DNA of 64,000 nt from an uncultured Clostridia bacterium (GTDB taxonomy: Bacteria; Bacillota; Clostridia; Oscillospirales; Acutalibacteraceae): assembly GCA_947168445.1 (NCBI GenBank), contig CAMVLW010000003.1:16182-80181 (forward strand). Direction: 5' to 3'. The notes beneath the pieces are model-generated. The model had not been told where the DNA came from and searched no databases. It saw only the letters and a program-made list of their open reading frames with translations. A program made the position numbers and the translations under genes. Positions 10,965 through 20,749 of this stretch are shown here, piece by piece; positions within the stretch are counted from its first letter, which is position 1, and each line of letters opens with the position of its first letter.

Positions 10965-12719
10965 ATGACGTTCAGCGAATTACTCAAGCAGTATATCACC
11001 CGGCTTGACACCACCTACAGCCGTCTTGCAAAGGCTTCGGGTCTGAGTGTGAGCGCTGTTTCCAACTATGTCAAGGGCGAGCGCGAGCCGAACTATGAAA
11101 GCGAGCAAACGGAAAAGCTGATAAAAGGCATTTTGGTTCTCGCCGAAGAAAAGAATCTTGATATTGACGAGCAAGAGCTGCGCATGGCGTTTATGGGCAC
11201 AGCCAAAAACGGCTTGCCGATTGAATATGACGTTTATCTGCACAATCTGAACACGCTGCTGAAAACGCTTGAAATCAAGGGCAGCACGCTTGCCAAGGCG
11301 CTTTCGTATGACGCTTCTCACATTTCAAAGGTGCTTGCCGGACAGCGGAGACCTGCCGATATTGGAAAATTCACCGCGCGCGTTGCCGCTTATGTGTCGC
11401 AGTTTTACGGTTCGGAGCAGGAAATCGCCGCCATTGCCGCACTGATGGACGCGGACGCTAAGGAAATCCAAAATCCCCGCGAACGCTGCGCGGTTGTCAC
11501 CGAATGGCTCGGCACAAATATGAGCCTTGACAGAAACGACCCGGTTTCCGGATTTTTGGACAAGATGAATACGTTTCATCTGGACGACTATATTCAGGCA
11601 ATTCATTTTAACGACATTAAAATGCCTTCGGTTCCGTTTCAACTGCCGGGAACCAAGCATTATTACGGCTTGAAGGAAATGATGGACGCCGAGTTGGATT
11701 TTATGAAGGCAACAGTTCTGTCAAAATCCATGAAGGACTGTATTTTATACAGCGACATGCCGATGACCGAAATGGCAAAGGATTCCGAATTTCCGAAAAA
11801 GTGGATGTTCGGGCGCGCCATGATGTTGAAAAAGGGCTTGCGCATGCACATTATTCACGACGTCAACCGTCCGTTTTACGAGATGATGCTGGGCTTGGAA
11901 AGTTTTATCCCGATGTATATGACCGGGTTGATTTCGCCGCATTATCTGACCGAATCCCAAGGCGGCGTGTTTAACCACCTTCTCTATGTTTCGGGAGCTG
12001 CCGCTCTGGAGGGCAATGCTGTTTCGGGACACCATGCGGCAGGAAAATACACGCTCTATAAATCTAAGGATGATGTGCAGCATTTTCGCACCAGAGCCGA
12101 ACATCTTCTGAAAAAATCAAAGCCGCTGATGGAGATTTACCGCAGCGACAGGAAGGAAGAATTTGAGGGACGGCTTAAATCGCTGTGGCAGGAAGGCGAC
12201 CGGAGAGTGGTGAATTGCAGTCTGCCGCTCTACACAATGGAAGAAACACTGTTAGAGCAGATTTTGCGGCACAACGCGCTCAGCGACGCTGACAAGGAAC
12301 CAATCCGCCGTTACCGCGCCGAGTATCTCGCCATCACCGAAAAGCTGCTCGCGGAGAACAAAATCAGGCTGTCGGTTCCGCTGCTCAACGAGGAACAATT
12401 TGCGCAAATGCCGCTGACGCTTGCGTTGTCCGAGTTGTTTATTGAAACAGACGTCGTCTACCGCTATGAGGAATACAAGGCGCACTTGGAACAGACAAAG
12501 GCGTTTGCCGAAGCGTTTCCGAATCTCACGGTGGAATTTGATCCTGAGCCCGCGTTTCGCAATATTTCTTATACCGTTATCGGCAGCAAGCATGTCATTG
12601 TATCGAAAAACAAATTTCCGACCATTCACTTTGTGATTCATCACCGCAAGATGGTGCAGGCGTTCCAAAGCTTTATTCCGCCGCTTGCGCCGCCGGACTC
12701 ACGCCGCATTTTTTATTAA
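10965..12719 (+). CDS. Large transcriptional regulator with two XRE-type HTH domains
   Basis: The protein has 584 residues and starts at an ATG preceded by GAGGGG; a TATAAT box sits at 10924-10929. It carries two helix-turn-helix units in tandem: residues about 1-60 (YSRLAKASGLSVSAVSNYV, KGEREP) and about 80-145 (STLAKALSYDASHISKVLA, GQRRPADIGKFTARV). The remaining 430 residues form a soluble region that I do not recognise, with a hydrophobic centre (LESFIPMYMTGLISPHYL) and no transmembrane segments; it may sense a ligand or mediate oligomerisation. The gene is divergent from the giant surface-protein gene across 283 bases, so that gene is the obvious candidate target; this is inference. The HTH assignment is firm and the C-terminal function is unknown. 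Confidence 0.8.
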   Translation: MTFSELLKQYITRLDTTYSRLAKASGLSVSAVSNYVKGEREPNYESEQTEKLIKGILVLAEEKNLDIDEQELRMAFMGTAKNGLPIEYDVYLHNLNTLLKTLEIKGSTLAKALSYDASHISKVLAGQRRPADIGKFTARVAAYVSQFYGSEQEIAAIAALMDADAKEIQNPRERCAVVTEWLGTNMSLDRNDPVSGFLDKMNTFHLDDYIQAIHFNDIKMPSVPFQLPGTKHYYGLKEMMDAELDFMKATVLSKSMKDCILYSDMPMTEMAKDSEFPKKWMFGRAMMLKKGLRMHIIHDVNRPFYEMMLGLESFIPMYMTGLISPHYLTESQGGVFNHLLYVSGAAALEGNAVSGHHAAGKYTLYKSKDDVQHFRTRAEHLLKKSKPLMEIYRSDRKEEFEGRLKSLWQEGDRRVVNCSLPLYTMEETLLEQILRHNALSDADKEPIRRYRAEYLAITEKLLAENKIRLSVPLLNEEQFAQMPLTLALSELFIETDVVYRYEEYKAHLEQTKAFAEAFPNLTVEFDPEPAFRNISYTVIGSKHVIVSKNKFPTIHFVIHHRKMVQAFQSFIPPLAPPDSRRIFY

Positions 12720-12751
12720 TTTTAATGAAGATTGTTATGAAAAATTTCGCA

Positions 12752-12781
12752 AAAGGGAGCTGTCGCGCGACAGCTCCCTTT
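12752..12781. terminator. Bidirectional terminator between convergent genes
   Basis: AAAGGGAGCTGTCG (12752-12765) and CGACAGCTCCCTTT (12768-12781) form a perfect 14-bp stem with a 2-base centre, between the stop codons of the XRE regulator and the PrsW-like gene. It has A-runs on one side and T-rich sequence on the other and can serve both strands. Confidence 0.85.
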
Positions 12782-12793
12782 CTTAATTTTGAA

Positions 12794-13456
12794 TTATTCT
12801 GTTGTTGCGTTAACCGCCTTTTTTTTGTTTTTCACTCTGATTACCAGCGCGATAACAATCGGGACGTAGGTTAAGAGCGGCAGCACAAAGCCAAAGTATT
12901 TCAGCCAATCGGTGGATTGAACGAGCATATTGAAAATGCCGTGGTAGATAATCGCCATCAACAGCAGCGCAAAGGTGCCGCAGTAGAACAGCTTTTTTTT
13001 CTGTTTGACAAAGCTCATGCCGAAGCCGACTGCCGCGGTGCAAATGCCGTGCATCAGCGCGGTTGAGAAGCCTCTGACAATAGCCCATTCGATGGAAACA
13101 GAGTCCAAGCTGGTGATAAGAATATAGGTATTCTCAAACAGCGCAAAGCCGATGCCGACGGCAAAGGACGCCGCAAGCAGCTTTTTGCGGTTATCTGTAA
13201 TAACAAACGCATAAATCAAAACCGGGATTGCTTTTATGATTTCCTCTGTCGCCGGGGTGACAGTGGTGGTGACATACAGCGCGTCATAGTCCAAAAGCCG
13301 CAGCATAAGACCGTTGACTTCGGAAATAAACAGCGCGGCGCTGATACCTATCAGCAAAAAGACCATGATTCTGCGCGAGGATTTTTCAATCAGCGGCAGA
13401 CTGAGCAGCAGCGGGACGAACATACAAATGTAAAGAATGTAAATCATGTTTTCCAT
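12794..13456 (-). CDS. PrsW-family intramembrane metalloprotease (peptidase M82-like)
   Basis: The protein has 220 residues and about seven hydrophobic helices. The motifs expected of PrsW-like proteases are present: a double glutamate (PATEEIIKAIPVL), FALFENTYI, a histidine in the helix ALMHGICTA and a later one in AIIYHGIFN. These glutamates and histidines are the presumed zinc and catalytic ligands. PrsW of Bacillus cleaves anti-sigma factors in the membrane; the substrate here is unknown. The start overlaps the end of the upstream gene (13444-14103) by 13 bases, which suggests translational coupling. It lies just downstream of the large surface-protein cluster, so it could process a protein of that cluster (inference). 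Confidence 0.8.
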   Translation of the reverse strand: MENMIYILYICMFVPLLLSLPLIEKSSRRIMVFLLIGISAALFISEVNGLMLRLLDYDALYVTTTVTPATEEIIKAIPVLIYAFVITDNRKKLLAASFAVGIGFALFENTYILITSLDSVSIEWAIVRGFSTALMHGICTAAVGFGMSFVKQKKKLFYCGTFALLLMAIIYHGIFNMLVQSTDWLKYFGFVLPLLTYVPIVIALVIRVKNKKKAVNATTE

Positions 13457-14103
13457 TTTTCAATCCCCCTTACCACTGTCGGAATCATTGCCGCTGTGAC
13501 AATGCCGGTGACGCAGCAGCTAATCAGCGTCAAAAGCTCGTTGTCACGGCTCAGGGCAACACATTCCGTGAAAATTGCCGCCGTATAAATCAAAGCCAAA
13601 AGATTGTATTTTCTCAGACATTTTACAACGCCGAACTCAACATCCGGGAAAATCAGGTGCTTCAGGTTGAAATAAGAAGCCGACATCGCAAACAGGGTCA
13701 GCACCGCGCCCAAAATCTTCCATAAAGTCGGAATATCACTCAGCAGGAACAAAACGACATACATCGCAACAATCACCACGGGAGCGGCAATCGCAATCAG
13801 TCTGTACTTCTTTAATTCCTTTGAGCCTTCGTCAACAAGAGAATCGACGGTTCCGTAATTGGCTGAGAAGAAAAACATCAGACTTCCGATTAAACCCAAA
13901 AATCCGAGTTGGAAATGATCCGATAAGGTTCCGCCGGTCATCAGACGGACGATATTAAACAGTCTGCCGAAGGTTATACAACCAAGGGAAAGCGTAATCA
14001 TCTGCGCATAAAGAGCCTTTTTGGGGCGGAAGAATTGGATTCCTCCGTAAATAAACCCTGCAAGAGCACATACGCAAACAATGATGTTTGCAATTAAATA
14101 CAT
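13444..14103 (-). CDS. Polytopic membrane protein of unknown function
   Basis: The frame encodes 219 residues from ATG 14103, or 221 from an in-frame TTG at 14109. AGGAGG lies 11 bases before the ATG and 5 before the TTG, so the TTG cannot be excluded. About seven hydrophobic stretches span the whole chain (LIANIIVCVCALAGFIYG near the N-terminus; SLMFFFSANYG; LIAIAAPVVIVAMYVVLF). I recognise no enzyme motif. It overlaps the PrsW-like gene by 13 bases and was probably co-expressed with it. A hairpin at 14138-14180 separates it from the 1,678-residue surface-protein gene upstream; read-through from that operon is possible because I see no strong promoter in the 95-base gap. Confidence 0.65.
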   Translation of the reverse strand: MYLIANIIVCVCALAGFIYGGIQFFRPKKALYAQMITLSLGCITFGRLFNIVRLMTGGTLSDHFQLGFLGLIGSLMFFFSANYGTVDSLVDEGSKELKKYRLIAIAAPVVIVAMYVVLFLLSDIPTLWKILGAVLTLFAMSASYFNLKHLIFPDVEFGVVKCLRKYNLLALIYTAAIFTECVALSRDNELLTLISCCVTGIVTAAMIPTVVRGIEKWKT

Positions 14104-14137
14104 ACTCAAGTGTACCTCCTTTTGATATTTTCTGCGA

Positions 14138-14180
14138 AAAGCACTTTACAGGGCTGTGAAAAACAGCCCTGTTGTGCTTT
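14138..14180 (-). terminator. Terminator-like hairpin at the end of the surface-protein operon
   Basis: The outer arms AAAGCAC (14138-14144) and GTGCTTT (14174-14180) enclose a perfect inner stem, ACAGGGCTGT (14148-14157) with ACAGCCCTGT (14163-14172). On the minus strand it follows the stop at 14199 and is followed by TTTTCGC, a short U-run, so termination may be partial. Confidence 0.65.
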
Positions 14181-14198
14181 AAAATAATGTTATTTTGC

Positions 14199-17100
14199 TT
14201 ACAGTTCCAAGTACAGCTTGTTCTCTGTCACTGTTTCTGTGCTGTAGCCGCCGGTGATTTCAGCAGAAGGCTTGACGTTGCCATCTTCGCGCTGGGCAAA
14301 CATGGTGATGCGGTTGTCGCTCATCATGTGATCTTTATCAAAGCTGATAGCGCCCTCGTTGAATTCAACGGGCTCCTTGTTGTTGCTCTTCATCACGTAT
14401 TCCCACGGCAGGATTTTCTTGTCGGCACCGGTTGACGCCGAAGCCATCTCCTGAGAATAAGGAACATAGTCATACAACGCAAAGCCGATTTTTGTCAGAG
14501 GAGAAAGCAGATACCTCTTCGGCATAGTGGAGAGAATGGCGTCCTTATCGTCCCTCACTCTTTGGTTGTAATCATCGGCAACGTACATTGAGGTGTAGTA
14601 CATGTAAATCTTGGGACCGTTTGTTCCCTCGTTGAGGTCTGTGGGCACGTATTGTTTGTTGACATACTTTGCCACCGGCGCGTAGTGAATTTGGTGGCGT
14701 TCCGTCATAATGCCTTCCGGATGGAATTCCTCACCGACCGTGCAGACAACGTCATAAATCGCCTCATAAAGCTGCGCCTGCTTTTCTGCATCTCTTGCCG
14801 AAGCATTTGCCTTGCTGTCTATCTCCTCTTCATTCAGCGAGAAGCCGCGGTAGCCCAGATAAACGTACTTTCCGCCGGCGCCTTGGTTGAGGTTGAGGTC
14901 ACAGAACTCGGTACAGCCCTGCTCCAGCAGTCCCAGCTGCGCTTGTGTTGCAGTGTCCCCGGACGCAGCAAATATCTTGTTGAAATAGGAGGTTGTTACG
15001 TCGTACTTCGCGTGGATAAAGACCGCGTGCTTCGGATTGCCGAAAGGCACGGCAGCATTCACCTTGGTTTTGCCCCTTTCATCCTTACTGATAATGTCAG
15101 CCCGATCAACGACAAGAGCCGTGGAATAGCCGGAGATAAATACCGTGTCGCTGACTTCAATCTCGGTAATCGGCTTGCCGGGAATGGTTCCTTGGTTAAA
15201 AGAATAATAGACAAAGTAGGTTTCGCCGTCGTTCATTTTAATCGGATTTTCATTAGAAGCACAGTAGTAAACCGCTCTGTCAATCTGCATCTGATTCGCA
15301 ACCGTCTTTTCTCTGGTCCTGTAAAGCAAAACGCTGCGGATTGCCTTGTCGGGATCGTCTGTTCTGGCAACGCTGAGATAAGCTGCCGGGTCGCCGCCCT
15401 TGGGAGGCACGGGATCATCGCCTGCCTTCAAGAACTTATACCAAGCCTTGGTTGGATTGCCCGCTAAATCGAACGGAATCATTTCATCGGAGCCGGCGCC
15501 TGCGGCGTCCGTCATTGCCTTCAAATCAACCTGCTTATCGAAAGCTTTCTTTTCGTCATCCGTTGGTTCCTTGTTTTTATTTGCCAATGTTTTTTTGACG
15601 TCTTCTCTTACGGCGGAACCGACAAAGATTCTGGAAATATACTTTTTCCGCTCAACCGGGTGCTTGACATACATATAAACCGAGGTGCCTGCCTTATGGT
15701 AATGGCTTCCGTTCTTATCATCAGAATCGTCCGGGTCGCCGTCGTCGTCTGTCCATGACGGATAAGAAATATTAAACGGCGTCAGGTTGTAGGGATCCTT
15801 TAAATCCTGAATCGAGAAGAAATCTCCGCTCGGTGTGTTTCCGGCAAGCGTTTTGTCGCCGGAAACATCGCAGGTAAGCTTGCCGTTGTTGTTCACGCCC
15901 TGATGTGCGGTTGTGCTGACAACAACATCATCAAGCGTCAGGCGCTGACGGTTCTTGACATAACCCGAAACATAGATGTTTGTCGGAAGCAGCGTCAGTT
16001 TTCCGTCTGCTATCGAAAAATTACCCTGCGATTCCCTTGTGAAGCCCTCTGAAACCTCCGTATTCGCACCCATAAGTCCATTGGGCGCCATATACGCATT
16101 TTCGGGCGAGATACCTCGCAGCACTCTCTTGCTGGCTACCGAACGCTGCGTCACAACAGACGCCGCCACATAGCTGGCGGATGAGTCCGCGGCTGCGGAA
16201 ACATTGGCGGAATAACTCACCGCTTTTTGGAAGCTGAGAGGAAGACTTGAAGTGTACGGCGAACCTCTGAGCACCTGCACATCTGTCAGCGCACGGTAGG
16301 GGTTGTAGCTCCAGGTGTAATACATGCGCATGTATTTTTGGTTGCTGTCTATGATGTAGCCCTTATAGAAATAGGACTCGGCAATGTTTACGCCCTTGGT
16401 CGCGCTCGGCTCTTCGGTATTGTGAATACCGGAAAGGGTGTCGAACAGCTGGCTGATTTTTGCCAACGTATTCATACCGGTATATGCCGCCTCTTTTTCC
16501 GAATCCGCGCCGAAGCCGAAAAAGATGCCGGAAAGATATTTTGTACCCGAGGTGTAGGTGGTTTCGGGTTCATAATACATATAGCGCTTTGCGTTGTCCC
16601 ATGTGTCGTCCTCATCCGTAGCATATCCGGTATAGTTGTAGGCGTACTGCTGCGTTCTGCCCCAATCCTTGTCGCCGGCATAGCTGAAACGTGTTGTAGC
16701 GAAGTTATACGGAAGTCCGCTGAAGGTAGTGACAGGCTCCCAGCCGGGCTTCGCCTCGCTGTGGGAGGACACCAAATGAAGATGTCCGACTTCAATCGGC
16801 GTACCTGCGTTGAATTGCTTGGTGATATACAGTCCATCCAAATCCGCCGGGTATTTGCTGTCTTCATTCGTGCTGTCCGCCGGATACCCCAGAGAACCGG
16901 AGCAGCCGTAGGTGATTTCTCCGAATTTTACTTCGCCCTTGGACTGGAAGGTTCCCACTCTGATGTCACGAATCGCGAAATTGGGATCGGTTGTGGTGGT
17001 GTAAGCGAGGTAGGTGTACTGGCTCTCGCCCAGCGACTCCTTTCTTTCATCGGCACAGAGATTCTGGTCAAGGATTTTGAATTTGCCGTCTTTTTTGTAA

Positions 17101-19235
17101 ATCTTTGCTTTTACGGTTTGAGGATCCTTGCCGGATGCCACGATAATGTCGGAATAGTAGACTATTGTGCCGCTGCCTGCCTGCTGTTCGGTGCCGGTGT
17201 TTTCGGCTGCTGAGCGGTTAGCCAAAGATTCCTCGGTGCGGTAATTGATAAAGATACCGTTTACGTCGTCAGACTTGGCGCCGGTGTTGCAGTTGCCGGG
17301 CGTCATCTGACCGAAGAAGCTTGTCGTTTCATAACCGTTTACCTTATTACCGTCACCGTAGACGATATTGAAAACATTGCCGTTTTCGTCTGCGCGAATC
17401 GGGCTGCCGGCTCTTGGGTCATCAGTGGTATACATGCAAACCCAGCCGTTTTGCGCCTTATAGCCGTTAATGTCGGCAATCCGGTTTTGATTATCCCTGA
17501 CCGCCTTATATATCAGGTTGACGTTCTGTCCGTTTTCACTCTTGGTATCAACCGCGAAATCCGCCATTTCGGTGTATTCCTTCGGTTGGCTTTTCAAAAC
17601 CGCCTCGACAATGAGCGAAACAATCAGGAAAATAAGGGTGAACGCCAGTACTACCAGCGTGAAGATAAATGACCAGCTGCTGACGAGTGTTGAAAAGGCA
17701 ATCGCCTTGGCAGCGACGGCTGCAATGCCGGTGGTAGCCGCGGCGGTTGCGGCTTTAATCGTGAGGATTGCGCCTGCAATGCCGAACTTGCCGGCGAGCC
17801 ATGTCAGGATAAAGATTCCCGAGCTGGCGATATTAATCCACTTGAGGACGTCGTTGATGGTTTTCTTTGCGCCCTCCCACTTTTCCATAGCCGTCTTTTT
17901 ATCCACCAGCTGCTGGGCAGCGCTGCGGCGGATGGCGTCAGAGGTAAACGCGACCTTTTTGTCCGCCAATTGGGGATTGGTGTTTACCCAGATAGAGAAG
18001 GACTCGGTGCCCATCAAATCCTTTACCTTTGACTTGGCACGGTTAAGAATTTTGATAGCGTCTGCGTTCTCCTTGTTTTCACCGATGTTGCCGATCAGCG
18101 GAAGCAGACCGACCACGCCAATCATTTTTCTCTGCGCGTTGGACATCGGCTCCAAAACAGGATACAGTCTTCTGAGGTTTACCTGTTCGCTGTTCTTTTT
18201 ACCGATGTCAACAAGATATTCTCCCAGCGGCTTGCCTTCAAACGCCATTTGCTGGTTGAGTTGCTCATATGCGTTGACGAACGCCATTGCACGGTCTTCG
18301 TTGGTCGGTTCGTCGGTGTTCTCCACCACGTCATCCATATTGGCGTTTTCCGCTTCGTCAACATAATCGCCGTCATCATAGGAAAGCCTTGCGTTTTCAT
18401 AATCGGTGGCGAACTGCTGGAGCTGCTTGAAAAACGCCTTTGCGTCGTCGCCCATCTCCTTGTCATAGACCGCAAGCTCATCATCTGAGGTTTTTTTGCT
18501 TTCGATGATCTTCCAAAGCGCGCTGTTCTTGACCTTGTTCGCCCATGAAATATCAATTTCTTCGCCTGTTTTTTCATCCTTTCCCTTTTCCAGCGGCGTG
18601 AGTCCGGTGGCGAGGAAATTGGAAATGGCGCTGATTGCGCCTGTGCTGGCGCGGGTAATCAGCTTGGCATAGAAATCTTCGTCGGCTTTGTCTTGTATGA
18701 TATAATCACCAAGTCCGATATTCTCTTTTTCGGGAATACAGAACAGGTTCAGTCCGATATAGGCTTCCTTTGCCTTGGGGCTGCCGTCCTCGTAGTTGGA
18801 GATAAATTCGCTTGCGGCATCATACATGATTTCAGCCGCGCCTGCGTTGTCCTTTTCAAGCTTCGCGTTCGCTTCGGCGTAGTCCTTGATTTCATAACCG
18901 CCGTTCATGTGAAGCAGCTTGATGTCATAAAGCGCAAGATTTTTATTATCGGTGAGCTTGTAGCCCATCACAACAGCGTCCTTGCCTGTGCCTGCGTTCA
19001 GGTCTTTCTTTGCGCATACATAGCCGTCGCCTTCGCAAAGCTTAATCGCTTCAGCTTCTGTTTTCGCCTGAAACACCTTGACTTCGGAGATATAATACAC
19101 CTTGTTTGCCGCTAACACTTTGCCGAGCATTTGGACAGGGTATTCCAGCGCAAAGCAAACAACCAAAATGAGGGCGATTGTTTTGATAGCAAAGAAAATG
19201 GTTTTTCTCAAATGATGTTCTTTTGTACTAATCAT
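14199..19235 (-). CDS. 1,678-residue surface/membrane protein with repeated MABP-like (YISEVKV) units
   Basis: ATG 19235 is chosen because it overlaps the upstream stop by 8 bases (ATGATTAG) and directly precedes a membrane helix (residues about 14-40, IALILVVCFALEYP). A first repeat (YYISEVKV, DLNAGTG, MGYKLTD, ALYDIKLLHMNGGY) covers residues about 47-115. A helical stretch follows, sharing the landmarks LRRLYPVLEPMS and AFTSDAIRRSAAQQ with the three proteins at 23937-31426. Two hydrophobic segments follow at about 470-490 and 520-545. Beyond these, about six degenerate copies of the repeat appear (YLAYTTTTDPNFAIRDIRVG, LTDVQVLRG, AAYLSVARTDDPDKAIR, KYVYLGYRGF). There is no C-terminal anchor. 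The repeat pattern resembles MABP beta-prism domains; this is fold inference, not proof. Function unknown; a structural surface component is likely. Confidence 0.8.
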   Translation of the reverse strand: MISTKEHHLRKTIFFAIKTIALILVVCFALEYPVQMLGKVLAANKVYYISEVKVFQAKTEAEAIKLCEGDGYVCAKKDLNAGTGKDAVVMGYKLTDNKNLALYDIKLLHMNGGYEIKDYAEANAKLEKDNAGAAEIMYDAASEFISNYEDGSPKAKEAYIGLNLFCIPEKENIGLGDYIIQDKADEDFYAKLITRASTGAISAISNFLATGLTPLEKGKDEKTGEEIDISWANKVKNSALWKIIESKKTSDDELAVYDKEMGDDAKAFFKQLQQFATDYENARLSYDDGDYVDEAENANMDDVVENTDEPTNEDRAMAFVNAYEQLNQQMAFEGKPLGEYLVDIGKKNSEQVNLRRLYPVLEPMSNAQRKMIGVVGLLPLIGNIGENKENADAIKILNRAKSKVKDLMGTESFSIWVNTNPQLADKKVAFTSDAIRRSAAQQLVDKKTAMEKWEGAKKTINDVLKWINIASSGIFILTWLAGKFGIAGAILTIKAATAAATTGIAAVAAKAIAFSTLVSSWSFIFTLVVLAFTLIFLIVSLIVEAVLKSQPKEYTEMADFAVDTKSENGQNVNLIYKAVRDNQNRIADINGYKAQNGWVCMYTTDDPRAGSPIRADENGNVFNIVYGDGNKVNGYETTSFFGQMTPGNCNTGAKSDDVNGIFINYRTEESLANRSAAENTGTEQQAGSGTIVYYSDIIVASGKDPQTVKAKIYKKDGKFKILDQNLCADERKESLGESQYTYLAYTTTTDPNFAIRDIRVGTFQSKGEVKFGEITYGCSGSLGYPADSTNEDSKYPADLDGLYITKQFNAGTPIEVGHLHLVSSHSEAKPGWEPVTTFSGLPYNFATTRFSYAGDKDWGRTQQYAYNYTGYATDEDDTWDNAKRYMYYEPETTYTSGTKYLSGIFFGFGADSEKEAAYTGMNTLAKISQLFDTLSGIHNTEEPSATKGVNIAESYFYKGYIIDSNQKYMRMYYTWSYNPYRALTDVQVLRGSPYTSSLPLSFQKAVSYSANVSAAADSSASYVAASVVTQRSVASKRVLRGISPENAYMAPNGLMGANTEVSEGFTRESQGNFSIADGKLTLLPTNIYVSGYVKNRQRLTLDDVVVSTTAHQGVNNNGKLTCDVSGDKTLAGNTPSGDFFSIQDLKDPYNLTPFNISYPSWTDDDGDPDDSDDKNGSHYHKAGTSVYMYVKHPVERKKYISRIFVGSAVREDVKKTLANKNKEPTDDEKKAFDKQVDLKAMTDAAGAGSDEMIPFDLAGNPTKAWYKFLKAGDDPVPPKGGDPAAYLSVARTDDPDKAIRSVLLYRTREKTVANQMQIDRAVYYCASNENPIKMNDGETYFVYYSFNQGTIPGKPITEIEVSDTVFISGYSTALVVDRADIISKDERGKTKVNAAVPFGNPKHAVFIHAKYDVTTSYFNKIFAASGDTATQAQLGLLEQGCTEFCDLNLNQGAGGKYVYLGYRGFSLNEEEIDSKANASARDAEKQAQLYEAIYDVVCTVGEEFHPEGIMTERHQIHYAPVAKYVNKQYVPTDLNEGTNGPKIYMYYTSMYVADDYNQRVRDDKDAILSTMPKRYLLSPLTKIGFALYDYVPYSQEMASASTGADKKILPWEYVMKSNNKEPVEFNEGAISFDKDHMMSDNRITMFAQREDGNVKPSAEITGGYSTETVTENKLYLEL

Positions 19236-20742
19236 TTCCTTCACCGCCTTCCGTTGCTTTTTTCTTTTTCTTTTGATAGATAACCAATCCTGCCGCGCCG
19301 GCGATACCGGCAGCACCGAGAATTGTCACCGCGTAAAAGCCGCCTTCGCTGAAAACGGAGCCGCTTGTTACCATCTTGGCTTCAACCGTTCTTGACTCCC
19401 GTGTGGTAAGGTTGCCCTTGTCAGCGATAAAATACTGCTTTTGATATTGACTGACCCACTCGGAAACCATAACGCTGCTGCTGCCTGTTGAGCCGAGGTG
19501 AACCTCTGAGCCCTTATACAGTCCGGCGTTGATAATGCGGGCTTTTCCGAGCGTGTAGTTATTCAGCGCCAGGTTGTTAACAGCCGCTTCCTTGGCGGAA
19601 TTCTGCTTAATCAGCGTGAGTCCCTTGAGCGTGAGGTTGTAGCGGCCGTCCACATAAACGCCGCCGCCTTCATCGCCTGCGCTGTTGCCGACAATCTCAC
19701 AGCTTGAAAGCGCAATGTTGTCGTCATTGATATACAGCGCGCCGCCGTCTTTCTTGGCGGAATTTCCGCGGAACTTGCAGTTGTGGAACACAATCGCCTG
19801 ATTATATTCGGGGTTGTCGTTGATATAAACTGCGCCGCCGTCCTGGTTTGCCTCATTGCCCGCGAAAATACAGTTTTGAGCTGTTAATACCGTCGCCACA
19901 TATTTTGAGGTATCATGAGCGGTGTAAATCGCGGCACCCTGTTCGCGGCAATGGTTGCCGGAAAAAATCACTCTGTCCAGATAGATATTGCCGCGCAGCG
20001 AGTAGATGGCGGCGCCGTCGTCCTCGCTGTAGCAATCGTCAATCTTGGCGTTTGAAATATTGATGGTGCCCTTGTTCATATAAATGCCGCCGCCGCAGCA
20101 GTTATCAGCACTGTCAACGGTTTGGCAGCCGTAAATTCTGCCGCCGGTCATGGTGAATTTTGTGTTAGAGGAGTTGCCGTCAAGATAAACGCCGCCGCCG
20201 TCCTCGTCGGTGATGCACTTATAAATGGTGCCGCCCTCCATACGGAATTCGCCGTCCTCGTCAATGTGAACGCCGCCGCCTGTGTTGGTGCTTGCACCGC
20301 CGGTAATCACGCCGCCCCTTACGCCGTCATAGCCCGCAGCCTTGGGATTGCTGTCGCGCACGGTCAAGACGGCGTTCTTTTCTACCTTGAAAACCTCGCC
20401 GTTGCGTTGCTTTTCCTCTAAGCTGCGCTTAATGTAATGACCGTTGAGGTCGATGGTGATACGCATGCCGGCGCCCACGGTATACAGCACGTTTTCTTCC
20501 CAGTTGGAGCCGAGGGTGATAACGGTTTCTTTGGCGTTGTTCGCGTTGTTAAATGCAGCGAGCCAAGCTTCTTTGGGGGTGTTGTAATGATTTGACGAAA
20601 TCACCTTGCCATCTTGAATCACCTCGACATTCGCTCCCGAGGTGACGGTTTTTGCGTCAACCGCGCCTGCCGTCGGAACCGCAATTGCCGCAAGGAACAA
20701 ACTTACCGCAGGAATGACCGGGATAAACTTTTTAAACTTCAT
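19228..20742 (-). CDS. Membrane-anchored right-handed beta-helix surface protein
   Basis: The protein has 504 residues; ATG 20742 has AGGAGT upstream and begins a signal peptide (MKFKKFIPVIPAVSLFLAAI). After a short N-terminal region it consists of parallel-beta-helix rungs marked by repeated GGGVY, GGGIY, DGAAIY, DGGAVY and DGGALY motifs and GNSA/GNEA turns (residues about 130-410), as in polymorphic outer-membrane/pectate-lyase-like repeats. The C-terminus is a hydrophobic helix (FYAVTILGAAGIAGAAGLVI) and a lysine-rich tail, which is a stop-transfer anchor rather than an LPXTG signal. No catalytic residues of polysaccharide lyases can be assigned. It starts 7 bases after the other beta-helix gene and overlaps the 1,678-residue gene, so the three are translated from one transcript. 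Confidence 0.82.
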   Translation of the reverse strand: MKFKKFIPVIPAVSLFLAAIAVPTAGAVDAKTVTSGANVEVIQDGKVISSNHYNTPKEAWLAAFNNANNAKETVITLGSNWEENVLYTVGAGMRITIDLNGHYIKRSLEEKQRNGEVFKVEKNAVLTVRDSNPKAAGYDGVRGGVITGGASTNTGGGVHIDEDGEFRMEGGTIYKCITDEDGGGVYLDGNSSNTKFTMTGGRIYGCQTVDSADNCCGGGIYMNKGTINISNAKIDDCYSEDDGAAIYSLRGNIYLDRVIFSGNHCREQGAAIYTAHDTSKYVATVLTAQNCIFAGNEANQDGGAVYINDNPEYNQAIVFHNCKFRGNSAKKDGGALYINDDNIALSSCEIVGNSAGDEGGGVYVDGRYNLTLKGLTLIKQNSAKEAAVNNLALNNYTLGKARIINAGLYKGSEVHLGSTGSSSVMVSEWVSQYQKQYFIADKGNLTTRESRTVEAKMVTSGSVFSEGGFYAVTILGAAGIAGAAGLVIYQKKKKKATEGGEGND

Positions 20743-20749
20743 TAGCTGT

